Positions 36,031 to 49,267 are shown, counted from the first letter of the stretch. The stretch: 64,000 nucleotides of DNA from Denticeps clupeoides (GCF_900700375.1 NC_041723.1:15987763-16051762); one strand, 5' to 3'. The notes: generated by a model not told the origin, from the sequence alone. Translations and numbers: made by a program.

Positions 36031-39000
36031 TCAAACTTTAGTGAGATAGGATCCGGGAACAAGTCCTGATTTGCCGTTCTTCTCCACTGTCCACCACCCA
36101 TCCTGTCCCTGCTCCAGGACAAACACCATATCCCCTTCTGAAATGGAGAGCTCGTCAGTACTCTGAGGAAAAAATAATTACACACACCACAGGCCAGTCA
36201 GATATAGGTCATGTAAAGGTGCTGGAATTAGAAGGAGGCAATCGGCCATGCTCTCATATTTCACATCAAGAAAGTTCCTCTCTTGGAGTCAAGATGGCGA
36301 GAGCAGGAAAAGCAGACCTGGGCAGTGTAGTCATAGAGGGCCTGGTACTTGCTGGACGTCTCTGGCTGGCATCCAGAAATGGACGCATAAACTCCATCTG
36401 ACGTCTCTGCTAATGATGAAACAATCAAACATACAGGTTCACATGACCTATAACCGCACCCTCACTGCACTGAAATACATCTACTTAAATAATTCAGCAT
36501 GAATTTGTTTGACCATATTACTTTTACAATATAATATCAACACATTGCTGTAATTGCAAATTATACATAAGATACATATGATATGTAACAAGACCTGTAA
36601 ACTTACAGAAAATGGTATATGGTCAGAAGTTATTTCTAACGTCATTGAAATGCAATAGTGCCCCCTAATGGTAAACTATACTTTTTTCCAGTTTCAATGC
36701 TCTCATTCACCGTTCTAATGTTTAGGGTCATTTAGAACTCCTTCTTTTTATAAAATAAATTGACATAAAAACCTTTCCAGACATTGTTCAAAAGACTCTG
36801 GTAGTTGGAAATCTACATAAATGCATTTCCAATCTATAACTTTAAAAACCTTTACTTTACTTTACATAGCAGACGCTTTTATCCAAAGCGACTTACAAGA
36901 TGAATTGATTATTAAAAATCCCTTTTGCAATCACCTTAGTAAATTTGAAAATAGTTGCACTGATTAGAGAAGCTATATAATAGTCCTTCTTCACACTAGT
37001 TGAGTATGCATTTCTTTTGCATTTTGTAATATTGTGGGATTTAATATAATATATCTTGATCTAATAATATATATGATTATACTCCATTGTGAACTGTAGT
37101 ATGATGTAAAATAAATTTATAGAGTTGTAGACAAATGATGCTTGTTTTTAAAGTGTTTAAAAAGTATTCAACAATCACCAACAACAAATCTAGAGATTTG
37201 TTTGCCACACCCTGAAACTGAGCTGCAGCATGGTGGCCAAGACCATACAGCGGTTCAACAGGACAGGACAGACCACATGTCCAGCATCGTATCCAGAGGT
37301 CTTTTTTTTTTTTTTTAAATACACGTATGAGTGCCGCCAACATTGCTGCAGTGGTTGAAGGGGTCGGGGTCAGCTTGTCATTCATCAGACCAGACGATGC
37401 ACACTGCATCAAACTGGTTTGCATTGCTGTTGTCCAAGAAGGAAGCATCTTCTAAAGATGATGCTCAAGAAAGCCAGCGAACAGTTTGCTGAAGACAAGT
37501 AGATTCTGGAACCATGTGGTCTGATGAGACCAAGATGAAATCATTTGGTTCAGATGGTGTCAAGTGTAAAAGACTGTCCTGCCTACAGTCAAGCATGATG
37601 GTAGTAGTGAATGGTGGTGGTGAATCTTGAATCTCCCTTTGGAAACAAAAGCACAAGGTGTGCAATACTCAGAGACATGGCCAAGGTAAGAAAGGCTGAA
37701 AGACGACCACCACTGAACAAGACACACAAGCTGAAACGTCAAGACTGGACCAAGAAATATCTCAAGACTGATTTTTCTAAGGTTTTATGGACTGATGAAA
37801 TGAGAGTGAGTCTTGATGGGCCAGATGGATGGGCCCGTGGCTGGATTGGTAAAGGGCAGAGAGCTCCAGTCCGACTCAGACGCCAGCAAGGTGGAGGTGG
37901 AGTACTGGTTTGGGCTGGTATCATCAAAGATGAGCTAATGGGGCCTTTTCGGGTTGAGGATGGCGTCAAGCTCAACTCCCAGTCATACTACCAGTTTCTG
38001 GAAGACACCTTCAAGCAGTGGTACAGGAAGAAGTCTGCATCCTTCAAGAAAAACATGATTTTCATGCAGGACAATGCTCCATCACACATGTCCAAGTACT
38101 CCACAGCGTGGCTGGCAAGAAAGGTTATAAAAGAAGAAAAACTACTGACATGGCCTCCTTGTTCACCTGATCTGAACCCCATCGTAGAACCTGTGGTCCA
38201 TCATCAAATGTGAGATTTACAAGGAGGGAAAACAGTACACCTCTCTGAACAGTGTCTGGGAGGCTATGGTTGCTGCTGCACGCAATGTTGATGGTGAACA
38301 GATCAAAACACTGACAGAATCCATGGATGGCAGGCTTTTGAATGTCCTTGCAAAGAAAGGTGGCTATATTGGTCGCTGATTTGTTTTCGTTTTGTTTTTG
38401 AATGTCAGAAATGTATATTTGTGAAGGTGGAGATGTTATATTGGTTTCACTGGTAAAAATAAATTATTGAAATGGGTATGTATTTGTTTTTTGTTAAGTT
38501 GCCTAATAATTATGCACAGTAATAGTCACCTGCACACACAGATACCCCCCTAAAATAGCTAAAAATAAAAACAAACTAAAAACTACTTCCAAAAACATTC
38601 AGCTTTGATATTAATCAGTTTTTTTGGGTTCATTGAGAACATGGTTGTTGTTCAATAATAAAATTATTCCTCAAAAATACAACTTGCCTAATAATTCTGC
38701 ACTCCCTGTACAAGTTACTAGAGCTACTCTATTTATTTGCATTAAAGATGACAAGCCTCTGAGAGTGATAAATGAACCTAATCTACCAGCCATCAAACCA
38801 AGTCTATATTTATATATGGGAGGTGTCAAAAGTCTTGGTCAAAACAGCATCGGATTAATGTATTCATTTTTGGGAGGGGGAATTTATTGTTAAAGACAGC
38901 ACAATCAACTTAGCATAATGAATGCAGCCTTCCCACTGAGAGCAAAACCGAAAAAGGTGACTGTGACTCATTTGCCATCACGCTGTAAGGGCAGTGTGAT

Positions 39001-42000
39001 AAATATCTATTTTTTTACATAGGTTGTGATTTTACCAGAAGGTGCCGAAGGTTGCTGTGAGATCTCATTGATGCAGACCCTGGATCCAATTACATGGTTC
39101 ATTTGCAACAGATTTGAAAACCTAAAAGCAGACAAAAAGATGAGCAGCCTGGCCACCGATGCATGTGGGGTGAATTGACATATTTTCATTCATTTTAGCC
39201 CCTCCCTCCCAACTGTCTAACCTCTTCATCACACCTCCTCTAAGGCAAGTGACGCCGTTGCTGTCTGGTGACGGATCTCTGTCATAGTAGTTCTCAAACA
39301 TGATGGGCACTGAAAAGAGAGTGCATTCATGCAAATAAAAGTAAGACAGAGGAAGCTCTCAGCACAGCAAAGGCCGGACGGAAAAGTCTTCACAACAGGT
39401 CGCGCTCACTTGGGGGTGTCGTGCCAGTGCGTTTCAATTCAATAAAGCGGTTGTTGTCAACGGTGACATCACACTGTTCTAGGCTCAGTCTCACTTCTTC
39501 ATAACACTGAAATGGCATGGTTTTAGTTTGCATGCGTAGAAACCTTTACAACATGTTTAGTTGGCAAAGAGGCTTTTTGGGCTCACAAAAAAGGAAGCAA
39601 TGCGTGCTCTGACCTCGTCGTCTTTGACACACTGCATTGAAAACTGGTTACTGTGCACCCACATGCCATCTCTTAGTATATTGATGCGGTCTCCCTCCTG
39701 TTTCTGAAAGACCTGCAGACCACAGACAAAAGTAAAAAACTAGCACATCTACAATTCATGCATAAAAACGTCTGTTACAACATTCACAGTCCTAAAAAAT
39801 TTAATAAATAAGGTTCAAACAAAAGGAACAGTGCATGTGTGGATATTATACTCAACAAATGTTTGAATATCATCATTAATCTAAATGAAATCCTTCCTTG
39901 GGACCTTAAGGGAAATAATATTTAATTTTCCATACATTAAGGTGCCTCAGAAATAATAATAGCATTGCAATATGTCAGTGTGTTTATTCACTCATTACCC
40001 TCCACTGACATTCTGGACAAAGGAATCTGTGTCTAATTCTGCTGTGGCACCTTGGCACCCCGAAAGCCGCTGTGCTATATAACTGGTGCTGCAAGTGTAC
40101 TTATCGACCGCTCTCTCGTACTTCGCACGTGTTCTCGTGTGTCAACTCCCACTCTTGTCGGATCTTGTCCAGCTGCTCGATGTTCACCGTGTACTGTTTC
40201 TCTGAGGGGATCAGAAGTTTTCCATTTTTCTGTTTACTATTTCTGGTGCAAGTCATATTTAGGCTTCTGCAGTTCCTTATGAAAAAGGGAAGGAACCAGC
40301 AGAGAGTCTTGTGCAAAAAGCAGCAAACAATGCAACACTGCTGCACAAGTATGTTACTCCGCGTTCATTTTATTACAGTATATGCAAAGTGAAACTGTCA
40401 TTTGTGCAACTCTGAAGTAAAGTGAATAATTCTGTTTTTGTCATTTATTTTTCCTGCCATAACACTGGCCAAGGGGTGAAACTTGGCCATGCACTGTGAG
40501 TGGAACGTTCTCAGTAATCGTGGTAAATTAGCATCACGATAATGAAATCCTTACCTGCATCTGTGGCTGCATCTCTGCACTGTTTAGCCTTGTTCTGCAT
40601 CTGCATTGACACATTTACAGAAAAGTCGCACTTTAGACGTGTTCTCTTGCAAATTCACCATTATGAAGTACGTTCTGACTCTTAGACATAGCAGTAAAGC
40701 TGACTGAGGTTCTACGTTACTTTCCACCTAATGGCTGCATGGTGTGCTCAGTGGAAATAGGGACAGCTTTAAGTCCGGTGCATTAATGTTTCACGTCACG
40801 GTAAATGAGCCGCAACCGCACAAACCATTAATGATATGCAGGAAAGATTGCTACTGTTGTGACCCCGTGCGGATTCGGTGTTTCTGACCGAAACATCCTG
40901 ATCCAGGGTTTTACCTTCTCTGCTTGCTTGGGCGTGGAGTTCATCGAATTGTTGACCTTTTCTGCAGTTTGCTCGGCCTCGTCGGCCTCTCTGCACTTCT
41001 GCTCGTATGCCTTCTTAGACTGGGGTGAGAACACAGTTCAGCTACATTATTTTCTGACGTGCTAAGTACGTTTAGGAGAAACGCTTTACAGGCAGAGGGT
41101 ATTTTAAACATCAGAATTTTCATGACTGCGGCCATGCGCAGCGACCAAAATACCCCCCGAAGCAGCAAAGCACAGCTTCCTGTGAAGAGTGTTTCTCAGA
41201 TGCAGCAGCGCAACCGCCACCCCCACCCCAACGCCATCGCAATCGTGTTATTTACTGGGCAGCCCAGGCAACAAAGATTTCTGACACACATTCACTCCTC
41301 TATATAAGTCCACTTTCTTTTAACTATTTTTTTTATGTCAGCTGTCTGGAAGTCTAACAACAAATTCCCAGTGAAAGTTGATTTTACACAAAGAATGTCT
41401 ATAATATTTTTCCCACTGAACTTCTCGCCTTAATAGTTTTCAAGTACAATCTTTGCATTTCCTGTGGAAATTAAATCTCAAGATAATTCATTTTCATTAA
41501 ACACACATTCATTCTCACCTCCATTGTTTTCTTGAATTGTGACAGTTTGATCTTCTGTAATTTTTCCATTATACCTTCAAACTTTGAAAGGAAATAAAGC
41601 ACAAATATAAGTGTCATATTGTTGCGGTTTTTAAAACTATAGGAGGCAGAGGAATAACAACAGGAAGTGCTGTTTTTTTTTTAAAGCCTTTGAATAGTTT
41701 CCACCTCACACCAACTCTGTTTTAAAAATAAAATTCAGAAAGAGAGTTTGGGGATGCCTTCTTCCTCTGTTCTTTTTGTCGCTCACGAAACTGCTCCATT
41801 CTCTTGGCCTCTTCCCTGAGCATCCCTGACAGGTGAATGTGCAGCGTCCCAATTTTCTCAGTCTCTACAAAACAAGAATGAGGATTTGATTATTCAAATA
41901 TATTATATATACACATATACAGGGAGTGCAGAATTATTAGGCAAGTTGTATTTTTGAGGAATAATTTTATTATTGAACAACCATGTTCTCAATGAACCCA

Positions 42001-43379
42001 AAAAACTGATTAATATCAAAGCTGAATGTTTTTGGAAGTAGTTTTTAGTTTGTTTTTATTTTTAGCTATTTTAGGGGGATATCTGTGTGTGCAGGTGACT
42101 AATACTGTGCATAATTATTAGGCAACTTAGCAAAAAACAAATATATACCCATTTCAATTATTTATTTTTACCAGTGAAACCAATATAACATCTCTACATT
42201 CACAAATATACATTTCTGACATTCAAAAACAAATCAGCGACCAGGATAGCCACCTTTCTTTGCAAGGACACTCAAAAGCCTGCCATCCATGGATTCTGTC
42301 AGTGTTTGATCTGTTCACCATCAACATTGCATGCAGCATCAACCACAGCCTCCCAGACACTGTTCAGAGAGGTGTACTGTTTTCCCTCCTTGTAAATCTC
42401 ACATTTGATGGACCACAGGTTCTCAATGGGGTTCAGATCAGGTGAACAAGGAGGCCATGTCAGTAGTTTTTCTTCTTTTATACCCTTTCTTGCCAGCCAC
42501 GCTGTGGAGTACTTGGACGCGTGTGATGGAGCATTGTCCTGCATGAAAATCATGTTTTTCTTGAAGGATGCAGACCACTGCTTGAAGAAGGTGTCTTCCA
42601 GAAACTGGCAGTAGGACTGGGAGTTGAGCTTGACTCCATCCTCAACCCGAAAAGGCCCCACAAGCTCATCTTTGATGATACCAGCCCAAACCAGTACTCC
42701 ACCTCCACCTTGCTGGCGTCTGAGTCAGACTGGAGCTCTCTGCCCTTTACCAATCCAGCCACGGGCCCATCCATCTGGCCCATCAAGACTCACTCTCATT
42801 TCATCAGTCCATAAAACCTTAGAAAAATCAGTCTTGAGATATTTCTTGGCCCAGTCCTGACGTTTCAGCTTGTGTGTCTTGTTCAGTGGTGGTCGTCTTT
42901 CAGGCTTTTGGGCACTCCCGTGATGTTGCTGCTCTGAAATATGGCCAAACTGGTGGCAAGTGGCATCTTGGCAGCTGCACGCTTGACTTTTCTCAGTTCA
43001 TGGGCAGTTATTTTGCACCTTGGTTTTTCCACACACTTCTTGCGACCCTGTTGACTATTTTGAATGAAACGCTTGATTATTCAATGATCACGCTTCAGAA
43101 GCTTTGCAATTTTAAGAGTGCTGCATCCCTCTGCAAGATAGCTCACTATTTTTTACTTTTCTGAGCCTGTCAAGTCCTTCTTTTGACCCATTTTGCCAAA
43201 GGAAAGGAAGTTGCCTAATAATTATGCACACCTGATATAGGGTGTTGATGTCATTAGACCACACCCCTTCTCATTACAGAGATGCACATCACCTAATATG
43301 CTTAATTGGAGTAAGACAACATGCATGAAGAGGATGATGTGGACAAAATACTCATTTGCCTAATAATTCTGCACTCCCT

Positions 43380-43423
<44 letters not shown>

Positions 43424-45786
43424 GTATATATTCTGCATGTCTATGTATGTATATCGGGAACATCAGGTTCTCACTGGGTCAGTGCCCTTTAAAGTAGTTT
43501 TATTGGTCTTTAAAGCCAGAGTTTTCATGCTCTCGCTTTGTTGGTGGGGACTTACTCCCAGTTCTCCAGGAGGTGGATCTGTGACTGTAAATTGTCCATG
43601 GTTGTGAATGTGTGTCTGTGTGTGTGTGTGTGTGCACGCACACTGTGATGGGCTTGCACCCTGGCCTGGGAGAGTTCTCGCTTTTCACCCATGAGGGACC
43701 TCCGGTAGCCGCAAACACTGATTAGGACTAAGCAGTAGGTGGTAGTAGCCTAGTGGGTAAGACCCTTAACCCTGAGTGTCTCCAGGGGGACTGTGTGCAT
43801 ATGTATGTGTGTGGCAGCAAGCAACAGTTTTGGCACTGTTGCTAAATTAGTTATAGCTGTGAAGTGAGCAAGAAATAAACCTATAAGCAGAGCACAGCAA
43901 CAGACATTTTAAGCAAGGGTGCATAAACTTTTTCATGTCACTTGAACTTTCAGCACTCAAAAGGGTACAAATTAGTACTGTAGTGTAATGACTTACGTGT
44001 TTTTAACTGGTCAAATGATGCCCTCAAAGTGCTGTGGCGGGTAGACAAGTATATAAGTAGAATAAAAAAAGAATCATTTTTTCTTATCACAAGCATTTCA
44101 AGCTGATTTCTGTAAATAATACATGCACATGGTGAGAAAGAACAATGTTCTTCGCCAACTGTTGTCTTTAGGCTGTACTGTACAAACCAGGAAATCAAGA
44201 ATCTATTGGCAATGTGTATGTGGGACATTTATGGTTTGTTTTATGGTTATTAACTTAATAGTATATCTTTTTATAAGGCCCAATACAAAAAAAGGGCTAC
44301 TGGTGTACTGCAGGTCTGCGATACATCGAGTACGGAAAATGCAGCCTGTCCTGAGAAGGAGTGCGTATGTTTGGCAGGAGATGGTTTAGTAAATCATTTA
44401 AAATATTTAAAAATCAATACAATGCATCATAAGCTATGTAGTTTGTTCACAGTGCTTGAGAGGCAAAACCGATGCAATTGTAAAAAAGACAATTAGCTTG
44501 CATATGGCTGATGTGTCAACCACAATAACTTAGCCGTGAATTTACAGTAATGAAATGTCTTCTAACCGGCATCACTACTGTCCAGACTCACCTGATTTCA
44601 CTCTGCCCTCCTGCTTTGCGGGCGATTGTTACTAATTCCTTGCCATATTTCTCCTCGGCCAGTGCCCTGTGCAAAATACTCAAGGTGAGTGGCACAGAGC
44701 TGAGCTCTACAGTGATTCTCAGTTGGACTGAAAAAGGCCCAGTTGTGTGTGTGTGTGTGTGTGTGTCATTGCACCTCATCTTCAAAAGCTCTTCCATGTC
44801 TTTGCACATCCGTCGACCTTCGAATAGTCTTTCTACGAGGGTGTCATATCCCAGAGTACTGGTAAAATCTGATGCCTGGATCCAGTCACAAATATTCAAA
44901 TGTCAAAATTTATCTCTATATGAACAACCAGAAGCCTTAACTGGGATTACTGCATGTAAGGAAACACACCTTGACACAACATTTTTACTATTATTATTAT
45001 TATTGCTACTATTACAAAAAATATTTTTACTACATTATTCTTGTCACAGTACTACGTTGAGGTCATGAGGTTGAGGTCGCTACATTGAGGTCATGCAGCA
45101 AGCAGCCAAAACCTACTTTAATTAATCAAAAAAAGATTTATTTAGTTTATTTTAATTATTGGCAGATTATCACAAATCGGGCCAATTACAAGATGTATAT
45201 GACATTAACCAGCATAACTGAAACTCTATTCAGCCTCTGACAGACAATAAACCATAATAGTAGTATAAATACAGTATAGAACCACGCAGTAAACACAAAC
45301 AGCATCTCAATGCAACTCGATTCAGCATCTCAAACAGCTAACAATTACAAATTATGGATCTCAAATTCACAATCTGATCCTGAATTACTTGGGAAGGTAT
45401 ACCGTTTCCAATGCAAATCAGCTGAGAAGCACTTTGTATATTGCTGCTTTGGCGCGACAAGCCAGCCATTAGATCAAAATGCTGGAAGAAAGCCACCACA
45501 GAAAAAAACGATCATAATTAACTGCATAGTTGGCTAAACCAGAGATATCTTTGTAAAACAAAGCCCTGTAAATGTAGTGCTTGAGATGTTACTGAAGTGT
45601 ACAGAATTCACCATGAAAAATGAAGTGCTGACTGCCTTTACATTTAAAACCAGTGGAACCTGCCACCTTCTGAAAGTGGACCTGTGACATCTTGCAGATG
45701 AAAAGCCTGACTTGCCAGAGCAGCCAAGAAAAAGTTCACACCGTGTCACTCACCCAGAAAGCATCTTTGAACTGCAGTGGAGTCAT
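36031..45786 (-). CDS. pstpip1: PSTPIP1 (F-BAR and SH3 adaptor), fifteen exons
   Basis: Minus-strand exons 45786-45754, 44875-44775, 44666-44592, 44031-43997, 41864-41758, 41581-41519, 41019-40915, 40600-40555, 40201-40122, 39712-39614, 39506-39410, 39309-39222, 39121-39036, 36397-36318 and 36162-36031 give 408 residues (human 416). PSTPIP1 links PTP-PEST-type phosphatases, WASP and pyrin to the actin cytoskeleton. Seen: N-terminal [15 protein letters not shown] signature [14 protein letters not shown] and [10 protein letters not shown], coiled-coil helices through [24 protein letters not shown], and a C-terminal SH3 domain ([39 protein letters not shown]). The intron after exon 5 must use a GC donor (AAG|GCATCC) to keep the frame; the rest are GT-AG. 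Two Tc1/mariner copies lie in its introns. The neighbours rcn2 and tspan3 are the same as in human. Confidence 0.95.
36855..36905 (-). repeat. L2/V-SINE-type tail fragment
   Basis: ACTTTACATAGCAGACGCTT followed by TTATCCAAAGCGACTTACAA is the conserved 3' tail in reverse, without any head. Confidence 0.7.
37140..37640 (+). mobile_element. Tc1-like element fragment
   Basis: The reading ESQRTVC...[11 protein letters not shown]..., with GTMWSDETK, matches the first catalytic-Asp region of a Tc1 transposase of a different family from the copy that follows. It runs directly into the 37620-38710 element and has no terminal repeats. Confidence 0.6.
37620..38710 (+). mobile_element. Tc1/mariner element copy 1, left end missing
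   Basis: Encodes most of a DDE transposase: [73 protein letters not shown]. The frame breaks after PDLNPI, and [19 protein letters not shown] follows in another frame. The right end reads CCTAATAATTCTGCACTCCC then TGTA. It lies in pstpip1 intron 13, on the strand opposite to the gene. Confidence 0.9.
41922..43382 (-). mobile_element. Tc1/mariner element copy 2, both ends present
   Basis: Bounded by CAGGGAGTGCAGAATTATTA and its reverse at 43357-43381, about 1460 bases, with TA at both ends. On the minus strand it encodes the same transposase as copy 1 ([45 protein letters not shown]) with several frame breaks, mostly in the N-terminal half. It lies in pstpip1 intron 4, and a (CA)n microsatellite starts at its right edge. 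Confidence 0.92.
43383..43412. repeat. (CA)n microsatellite next to the transposon end
   Basis: About fifteen CA units directly abut the terminal repeat of the 41922-43382 element, followed by a short TA run. Confidence 0.95.
43520..43720 (+). repeat. Dispersed fish repeat of the 'aattgtcc...gatgggctt' type
   Basis: Contains AAATTGTCCATGGTTGTGAA, a GT run, and GATGGGCTTGCACCCTGGCC. A related stretch occurs at about 1210-1290 (GAATTGTCCATAGGTGTC and GGGATGGGCTTCGGCAG). Such sequences are common interspersed repeats in fish; I cannot name the exact family. Confidence 0.5.
43736..43795 (+). repeat. Short V-SINE fragment
   Basis: GGTGGTAGTAGCCTAGTGGG joined to AAGACCCTTAACCCTGAGTG and CTCCAGGGGGACTG; the B box is deleted. 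Confidence 0.75.
44741..44767. repeat. (GT)n microsatellite beside pstpip1 exon 2
   Basis: About thirteen GT units start within 10 bases of the exon 2 donor on the minus strand. Confidence 0.9.
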
Positions 45787-46601
45787 CTTTAAGCAGTCCT
45801 TCACCTTAAACCATCGAGAGAAGTTGGTTTGAGGAAAAACTTCAAAAGTAAAACGGTCAGGAAAGAAGAAGGATATGACTTCTGAACACACGAGCACTCG
45901 ACACCTCGCCGTTGCCCGGGTTCAACTCAAATGAGGAAGAGCCATGGCATGATGTCACTGGCCACAGCCAAAGATAACATTGCTGCCTTTTGAAGAGTAT
46001 TTGAATACACCGTAGGCAGAGACAGCAGAAGCCACGGACTGCTAACACAGAAATCTTCACAATTATCTTGTAGAGCTTGACCGAATTTTAAATCTTAACT
46101 GGAAGCAACCTCACACCATGCTAGTCATTTTAAAACGGGCGCAAACTTCCTGTATGACCTGACACTTCTTGACTATGTTCATATGAATAAAACACCATTT
46201 TTTGTAACACGAATACAGCACTGCTAAAGGGTTCTTAAAGCCACAGGAAGCAGGAACACGCTCATAATGAAAATTAATCTTTTTATAGCAGCATAACACA
46301 CCCTGTTTTTCATTATTCTGCTGAGGCTCCATCAAGACCAACGGGATCCAGTATTTGCACTGAGCCACAAGGTACTAATGAATAGCACAGTAATGTTGTA
46401 CTGTACATACAATAAAAATTCTAGATCTAGGTCCAGTTCTAGGTCTAAATGCTTTTTAGATTAGTTTTAATCTACATGAAAATCAATATACAGAAAGTTC
46501 ACGGCCATATCAGTTTATGACAAAGGGCAGGGGAGGCATGCACAGTATTCAATATGTATTACACAATGAAAACTGTTAAATGTCTACTTTCGAAATAAAC
46601 G
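45787..46601. other. Region between pstpip1 start and rcn2 stop
   Basis: pstpip1 5' UTR/promoter and rcn2 3' UTR lie here. AATAAA-like signals on the minus strand fit rcn2. I see no further gene or repeat. Confidence 0.5.
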
Positions 46602-48554
46602 TTAGAGTTCATCATGAGATGTGTGAAGCTGCCGTCCATAATCGGTAACTTCACTGTTCATGAACGTATCTTGATTTGACAAGATCTCAGACTCTGAAAG
46701 CCTCCCATCTTCATTTAGGTCCATTTCTTTGATGAGATGAATTGCCTGAAATAAACACAAAGAAAAGAAGTATGAAACTTAGATGCTGTATCCCCAGCAG
46801 TGGAGGCAGAACTCCTGTCACACACCTCTTCTCGGGCTGAGCCGTAGCTGTTCGGGGCAACCCACCGGAGCTGTTCCTCGCGGTTCAGCTTGCCATCTTT
46901 ATCCTGATCGTACAGGTCCTTAAAACGCACCGTCTCCTCAATCACCCACTGAGACGGGTCATCTCCATCTGTCGGTGAACCAGAACAACTACCGCATAAA
47001 TGTGCATCATTTTTTACTGGCACATGGATACTGTCCTAACGTTGCAGCAGATTTCTGGTGCAGGACAACCAGATATGTTTTATTATATTTCTAGAAGATA
47101 TTCGCTGTCATTGTGTGTATGACAAAACCATAAATTCACTTTATACAGATCAGACATATATTTACCATTTGATGTAAGATCTCCAATGAATTCTTTTAAA
47201 CTGATGAATCCATCTTTATCTAAATCATATTCATTCAGAACATCCTCGATGGCAAAATCCTAAAGGCAAATTATTTTTTTAGAACAGTACAGTTAAGACA
47301 AACTTAAACTACTGACAATTGAGCAATTGTATGACCATATATTGTTAAAATATTTGAATGACTTACAGACATATGATCAACCTCTGATGGATGTGTAAAT
47401 GCAAGAAACTCTGACAGGTTCAGACCTGGTTTGCCATCTACATCGGCATAATCAAAGCGCTTCTTTTCCTTCAGATGAAGCTGTAAGCAGGAAAGTGGAA
47501 AAACCATGAATGTTTAAATAGTCCAACGTCACTAGGTGTTATTGAGAAAAGACATACAAATCTAAGCGACTCTTCCTCTGGATCCTCCAGAACCGCATTT
47601 TCATCCACCTCAACGACGCGGTCATGGATGACCATGTTGTATTCATCCCAGGACACAACGCCATCCTGGTTGCTGTCAAAATCTAGGAAGCGCTCCTTTG
47701 CATCGTCCAGTGCATATTTCCTGTACACTCTCTGAATCCATACTGTCATCTCCTCTGTGGAATAAGCAAACCATGTCTAGGAGGGCTGAAAATGGCCAAA
47801 TGAAATTTGAAATAATATACAGTACAGGCCAGAAGTTTGGACACACCTTCTCATTCAATATGTTTTCTTTATTTTCATGACCATTTACGTTGGTAGATCC
47901 TCACTGAAGGCTTCACTGCTTTGCACACTCTTGGCATTCTCTCGATGAGCTTCAAGAGGTCATCACCTGAAATGCTTTTCCAACAGTCTTGAAGGAGTTC
48001 CCAGAGGTGTTTAGCACTTGTTGGGTTCCAGCTCACCCCAAACCATCTGGATTGGGTTCAGGTCCGGTGACTGTGGAGGCCAGGTCTCCACTTTTTGTTA
48101 AGTACATAACTCCACATGTGTTCATTCATAGTTTTGATGCCTTCAGTGATAATCTACCAATGCAAATGGTCATGAAAATAAAGAAAACACATTGAATTGA
48201 GGTGTGTCCAAACTTTTGGCCTGTACTGTATATTGATGATGAGTGGTTTTCTTGGGACGAGTAACTGACCTGGAGTTAGATACTCATCTGAATCTACATC
48301 AATCTTCTTTAATATGTCGACAAGTCTCTCCTTTTGCTCCGACGGACTTAACTTCTTAATCTCATCTTTGTCCTGAAATGATTTGTATTATTATTTTTTT
48401 TATTGTCACAAGACTCTATACGCGAGCCAAAATGAGTGTGAGAAATGTAGACCTCTTCAGCCAGGAGGACGTTCGTGTGCTCAGCGTCGTGCCGATGTCC
48501 TCCAGGCACACGAGGCATGGCGAACAGTGCGAGCGCGAAGAGCCACCGCTCCAT
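46602..48554 (-). CDS. rcn2: Reticulocalbin-2, seven exons
   Basis: Minus-strand exons 48554-48453, 48372-48270, 47754-47558, 47480-47367, 47259-47166, 46968-46826 and 46745-46602 give 298 residues (human 317). It is a CREC-family Ca2+-binding protein of the ER lumen. The N-terminus [19 protein letters not shown] is a signal peptide, and the C-terminus HDEL is the retention signal. Six EF-hand loops can be read, including [48 protein letters not shown] and [12 protein letters not shown]; the third ([12 protein letters not shown]) is atypical. All introns are GT-AG. It is head to head with scaper, as in human. Confidence 0.96.
47820..48228. mobile_element. Tc1/mariner MITE with near-perfect terminal inverted repeats
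   Basis: CAGTACAGGCCAGAAGTTTG at the left faces the reverse of CAAACTTTTGGCCTGTACTG at the right. The repeats extend about 29 bases with one mismatch and are flanked by TA. It is about 409 bases long; inside are only remnants of non-coding and transposase sequence, so it is non-autonomous. It sits in rcn2 intron 2. Confidence 0.92.
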
Positions 48555-49267
48555 TCCGACGGCCGCTGCTCCTGCGGAGAGACGACCGGACTGTTCAATA
48601 CCCGTTCCTGGTAAAAAAAAAAAAAAAACAGCGCCGCCTGGAGGCGGAGAAAGGCAACGGCGAGTCGTTCAGCTGCAAATAGTAAAAAAAAAACACCGGC
48701 CACACGAAGACAGGGTGAAAAAAGCTGCAGTGACGCCGAATTAGCCTGCCGCGCGTTCTGAGCTGAGGTGAAAGCTGGGCTGCGTAGCATCGCGGCAAAC
48801 TTTAGCGAACCAAATACAAAGAAGCATAATGAAAGCTTCGCGAGCACGTCTCTTTGATTAAATCGTGTCTTAAGAAGATCCAAATGAATCACAGCAGGTT
48901 AAATGGCTAAAACTGCTCAAGTAAACTTTACGGACGCACCGCTTAAGGAATGTTATCCGGCCCTTTCAACTAACTTCGTTGCCATGGCATAGAGTGTGAC
49001 CCTTAGGACACACCCGTTAACCCAAAATCCGCCGCCTGTGATTGGCTGCTCTCCTGTCAACGCCGAGTTTTTGCAAGCCGATTGGCCGGTTTTGCTGTCC
49101 GTCACCGGAGCGAGGCAGCACTTCCTGTTCGTCGAAGGGCTGTTTTCCTGCTGTCAACGCCGCCTACTTAATCCCGTTCCTGACGCACGGAATTTGAGGG
49201 AAGTTTGCTCCTCGTCGGAATCGAGTTGGAACCGAGTCATTGGGGATATAAGACAGTTGGTGCGCCG
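48555..49267. promoter_or_regulatory. Shared bidirectional promoter of rcn2 and scaper
   Basis: About 700 GC-rich bases between two divergent start codons. Inverted CCAAT boxes (GATTGGCTG near 49038, GATTGGCC near 49079) and CpG-rich flanks are visible, with no TATA box. The gene pair is arranged head to head in human too. Confidence 0.55.

Noticed and set aside
48416-48892. Minus-strand open frame of 158 residues overlapping the rcn2 start
   Set aside because: It lies in a different frame from rcn2 over its first exon and promoter; rcn2 exon 1, signal peptide and splice phase explain the region.
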